Both the position numbers and the translations under genes were made by a program. A model generated the notes under the pieces. It ran no database searches. It worked only from the letters and a program-made list of their open reading frames with translations, and had not been told where the DNA came from. Below are positions 61,664-64,000 of a DNA stretch of 64,000 nucleotides, one piece after another. Numbering within the stretch: the first letter of the stretch is position 1; the number at the start of each line of letters is the position of its first letter. This stretch comes from Bacillota bacterium. GTDB taxonomy: Bacteria; Bacillota; Clostridia; Acetivibrionales; DSM-1351. The stretch spans positions 62,001 to 126,000 of the forward strand of contig JAEXOY010000021.1 of the NCBI GenBank assembly GCA_023439045.1. Reading direction: 5' to 3'.

Positions 61664-63466
61664 TTAATTATGTTTCTCGAATAAATCTGATTTTATGAAG
61701 TTAGGAAGATATTTTCTCCATATAGGTTCTTCTTCTGAATACTCAAGATTGGACATCTTTTCAAACAACCAGGAGCGATCATATGAAGCACCTTTTAAGT
61801 CAATATTAATAGTATTTTTCTGTAGAGTCAATAAGTTATGTCCATTAGACATTACAGAATATGGTATGCCCGAACATTCTAATATTGTTGGTGAAATATC
61901 TAAAAATGATGCAACCTGAGTTTTCTCCACATAATTCTGATTGTTAGGAGTTACAATAAAAAGTGGTACAAATTCAAGATATTTATCTCCATCAATAAAT
62001 GAAGACTGGTAGAACTCAGGTTCATTTATATTAGGCGTATGGTCTCCCACGATAAAAATATAAGTGTTCGGGAATTTTGCTTTAATATTATTAACAAAAT
62101 TCTTTAAGCTTTCGTCAACATAACTCATACTATTATAATAGTTCATAACTATCTCATCTTCAATATCATTAAAGCGAGGATTATTATAGTAATTTCTGCA
62201 GCTCTCAAAAGGTCCATGACTTGTCATAGTTATAACATATGAGCAAAAGGGTTGCTTTGCCTGCTGCATTTTATTAAATGCAAAGTCAAATACCTTATGG
62301 TCTGGAGCACCCCAACCCTCATCTTCGAACTTCATGGATTTAATATCATAAAACTTGCTAAATCCCATCTTATGAAAAGAGATATCTCTATTGTAAAAGG
62401 TACCTACGTTACCATGAAAGGCCATAGTTTCATACGACGCATTCTTAAGCTTTGAGACAAAGGAATTGCTATGTGAATACGTGGAAAGCTTGATAGCAGG
62501 AAATGAATCAAGCGGTTGTATGCTATTGATAATAGAAAACTCTGTGTCGGACGTACCACCACCCTGGTGGTAACTTAAAGTATATGGATAATAAATGCTA
62601 GTTTCCATTAGCCCAGCAAGAAACGGCATCACATATTGGTCATTATATTTCTGTTTGACTATATTTGAATCCATAGACTCTACCTGAACTATTACAAAGT
62701 TTGGAGCTTCTTGTGCTTGATTATTTGGTAGAACAGATAGGTTTTCTTTGCTTTTTTGTAGTTGTCCATACTCAAACTGCTCAATAAGCTTCTCTTCACT
62801 ATAGTTCTTAAATATATTAATTGCGGCGTTAACCGTTGTACCATAGCGCTCAACAATTTTGGACTCCCCTGAATATCTATCTCCCATAAAATCATTAATG
62901 GACATATTATTACTAATATTAATTCCTTCTGTTATAGTTAGGCAAATTAAGCATAATGCAATTACTACATATTTAATCTTGGACTTACGTATTCTAATAA
63001 CCTCGGGTGTATTATATTTTATAAGCAAATAAATAATAACAGGCACATCCAAAAATACTATCAATAGCTGTGCGCTTTTAGGGTTTGCAAGGTGAGAAGC
63101 TGATATAGCTGCCTCCTTGAATAGCGAAAACCATTGCATAATATGCAAATAGCTATGGTAATACAAGTAATATGATATGTTTGTAAACATATATATCCCT
63201 TGTACTAATAATATTATTGCAAACCATACCCTTGAACAGAAGGCTAAAACAAAGAGGAGTATTATTGTACTTGTTATAAGTACAAACCAGAATTTATACG
63301 TAAAAATATCACTATTTGCCTGTGGAAGCAGAAAGAGGTTATAAATTACGGTTTTTAGAGTATTAAGAAGTATAAAAATAATTATTGCAATTAATGATTT
63401 AACTAAATTTTTATTTAAAAAAGCTGTCTTTATCTTGTTTGCAAATATATTGAGATAATCTTTCAT
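61664..63466 (-). CDS. LTA-synthase-like sulfatase-family membrane enzyme
   Basis: A 600-residue protein with five N-terminal membrane helices (to ~residue 200) and an external sulfatase-fold domain. Active-site pieces: FVIVQVESMD, catalytic Thr in HQGGGTSDTEF, MAFHGNVGTFYNRD, MTSHGPF and IVGDHTPN. It probably transfers glycerol phosphate to make lipoteichoic acid or a similar polymer. It starts 12 nt after the CapA-like gene. The only weak spot is a poor GGACGG ribosome site. Confidence 0.91.
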   Translation of the reverse strand: MKDYLNIFANKIKTAFLNKNLVKSLIAIIIFILLNTLKTVIYNLFLLPQANSDIFTYKFWFVLITSTIILLFVLAFCSRVWFAIILLVQGIYMFTNISYYLYYHSYLHIMQWFSLFKEAAISASHLANPKSAQLLIVFLDVPVIIYLLIKYNTPEVIRIRKSKIKYVVIALCLICLTITEGINISNNMSINDFMGDRYSGESKIVERYGTTVNAAINIFKNYSEEKLIEQFEYGQLQKSKENLSVLPNNQAQEAPNFVIVQVESMDSNIVKQKYNDQYVMPFLAGLMETSIYYPYTLSYHQGGGTSDTEFSIINSIQPLDSFPAIKLSTYSHSNSFVSKLKNASYETMAFHGNVGTFYNRDISFHKMGFSKFYDIKSMKFEDEGWGAPDHKVFDFAFNKMQQAKQPFCSYVITMTSHGPFESCRNYYNNPRFNDIEDEIVMNYYNSMSYVDESLKNFVNNIKAKFPNTYIFIVGDHTPNINEPEFYQSSFIDGDKYLEFVPLFIVTPNNQNYVEKTQVASFLDISPTILECSGIPYSVMSNGHNLLTLQKNTINIDLKGASYDRSWLFEKMSNLEYSEEEPIWRKYLPNFIKSDLFEKHN

Positions 63467-63478
63467 GAATAACCGTCC

Positions 63479-64000
63479 TTATTTGAAATTGTACATCAAA
63501 TCCATTGTGTTTTTATAAGATTGCTTTACTTTTACGGCATTGCTAGTATTAATATACCCTGCCTTAAAATCGCTACTTGGTATTGGCAGTATACTAAATA
63601 CAGGCTTCCCACTTACATAATACTTATCAAGCCAGGTGGGTATATGATTAACTGCTTTAATTGCTACTTTGTTATTGGCATCTTTTTCAATAGTTAATTT
63701 AACTATTACCCCATCTTCTGTATATATCTTATTTGGTCTTTTGGCGGTATCTGTTCTCCTGTATCCAGATACTATATTTCCCATTGAGTAAATTACATAT
63801 TTGTTTTGTCCATTGACCTTCATTATTTCAGATTTTTGCACTACATGAGGGTGCGAACCCAAAATAATATCTCCGCCCCATTGGAAAATCTTTTTAGCCA
63901 ATGAGGTTTGATACGAACTTGGCTGTCTCTGGTACTCATTTCCCCAATGCATTATTACTATTACTGCGTCCGTGCCCTGTGAACGAACACTCTGAATATC
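63479..64000 (-). CDS. CapA/PgsA-like protein, 5'-truncated by window edge
   Basis: The last 173 codons of a PGA_cap (CapA, polyglutamate/capsule) protein. The frame is open to 64000 and reads DAVIVIMHWGNEYQ before the first internal Met at 63952, so the gene continues outside the window. Conserved segments: MHWGNEYQ and GGDIILGSHPHVVQKSE with its His pair, YSMGNIVSG. It is the first visible gene of a CapA-LTA synthase-TPR operon. Confidence 0.92.
   Translation of the reverse strand, partial: DIQSVRSQGTDAVIVIMHWGNEYQRQPSSYQTSLAKKIFQWGGDIILGSHPHVVQKSEIMKVNGQNKYVIYSMGNIVSGYRRTDTAKRPNKIYTEDGVIVKLTIEKDANNKVAIKAVNHIPTWLDKYYVSGKPVFSILPIPSSDFKAGYINTSNAVKVKQSYKNTMDLMYNFK

Overview
The window looks like chromosome of a low-GC, anaerobic, spore-forming Firmicute of the class Clostridia. 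The signs are AT-rich codons and spacers, strong GGAGG-type ribosome binding sites with occasional TTG/GTG starts, a pyruvate:ferredoxin oxidoreductase, several 4Fe-4S proteins, a YtaF-type sporulation membrane protein and a Spo0E-like small protein. A Ruminiclostridium-like relative is possible, but this is an impression, not a search result. I see no rRNA, tRNA, transposase, phage gene or CRISPR array.

Layout. 1-6.8 kb: the 3' part of nifJ, a heterodimeric ABC exporter on the minus strand, and a DUF2383 ferritin-like protein. 7-10.4 kb: a chemoreceptor and a metal-dependent amidohydrolase with a structured leader. 10.5-19 kb: a potassium locus with a KdpD-like protein that lacks its kinase half, a divergent histidine kinase plus a receiver-TPR protein, and kdpFABC, including a 25-codon kdpF and an unusual repeat-filled kdpB-kdpC gap. 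19.1-23 kb: a second heterodimeric ABC exporter behind a 26-codon leader ORF and competing terminator hairpins. 23-27.6 kb: Nif3-like protein, Fe-S aldo/keto reductase with a duplicated promoter, cell-wall amidase, RadC. 27.7-35 kb: a receiver/Hpt/CheA-type ATPase/CheX chimera with its receiver partner, an MntR/DtxR-like regulator with mntH, an unknown protein, an HD-GYP protein and a Spo0E-like ORF. 35-41.3 kb: aldo/keto reductase, GGDEF-EAL protein, secreted LCAT-like lipase, ferredoxin with an internal repeat, polysaccharide deacetylase. 41.3-47.5 kb: OmpR-type two-component system with a lipoprotein, a membrane-anchored Mrr-like protein, a DUF362 ferredoxin and superoxide dismutase. 47.5-54.1 kb: YesN/YesM two-component system with a CUT1 sugar ABC transporter. 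54.1-58.3 kb: glnK-amtB with an attenuator-like leader, then a eukaryotic-type hexokinase and cysK. 58.4-64 kb: YtaF, a DUF1836 regulator, SGNH hydrolase, TPR protein, LTA-synthase-like enzyme and the 3' part of a CapA-like gene.

How the genes work together. Much of the window is sensing and envelope physiology: c-di-GMP turnover (GGDEF-EAL, HD-GYP), chemotaxis-like signalling, potassium, manganese and ammonium uptake, drug export and wall remodelling. The most interesting unannotated structure is regulatory RNA/DNA: the leader-peptide attenuator at 19.1-19.4 kb, the amtB leader at 55.8 kb, the duplicated leader inside kdp, and the duplicated promoter/operator at 25.4 kb.
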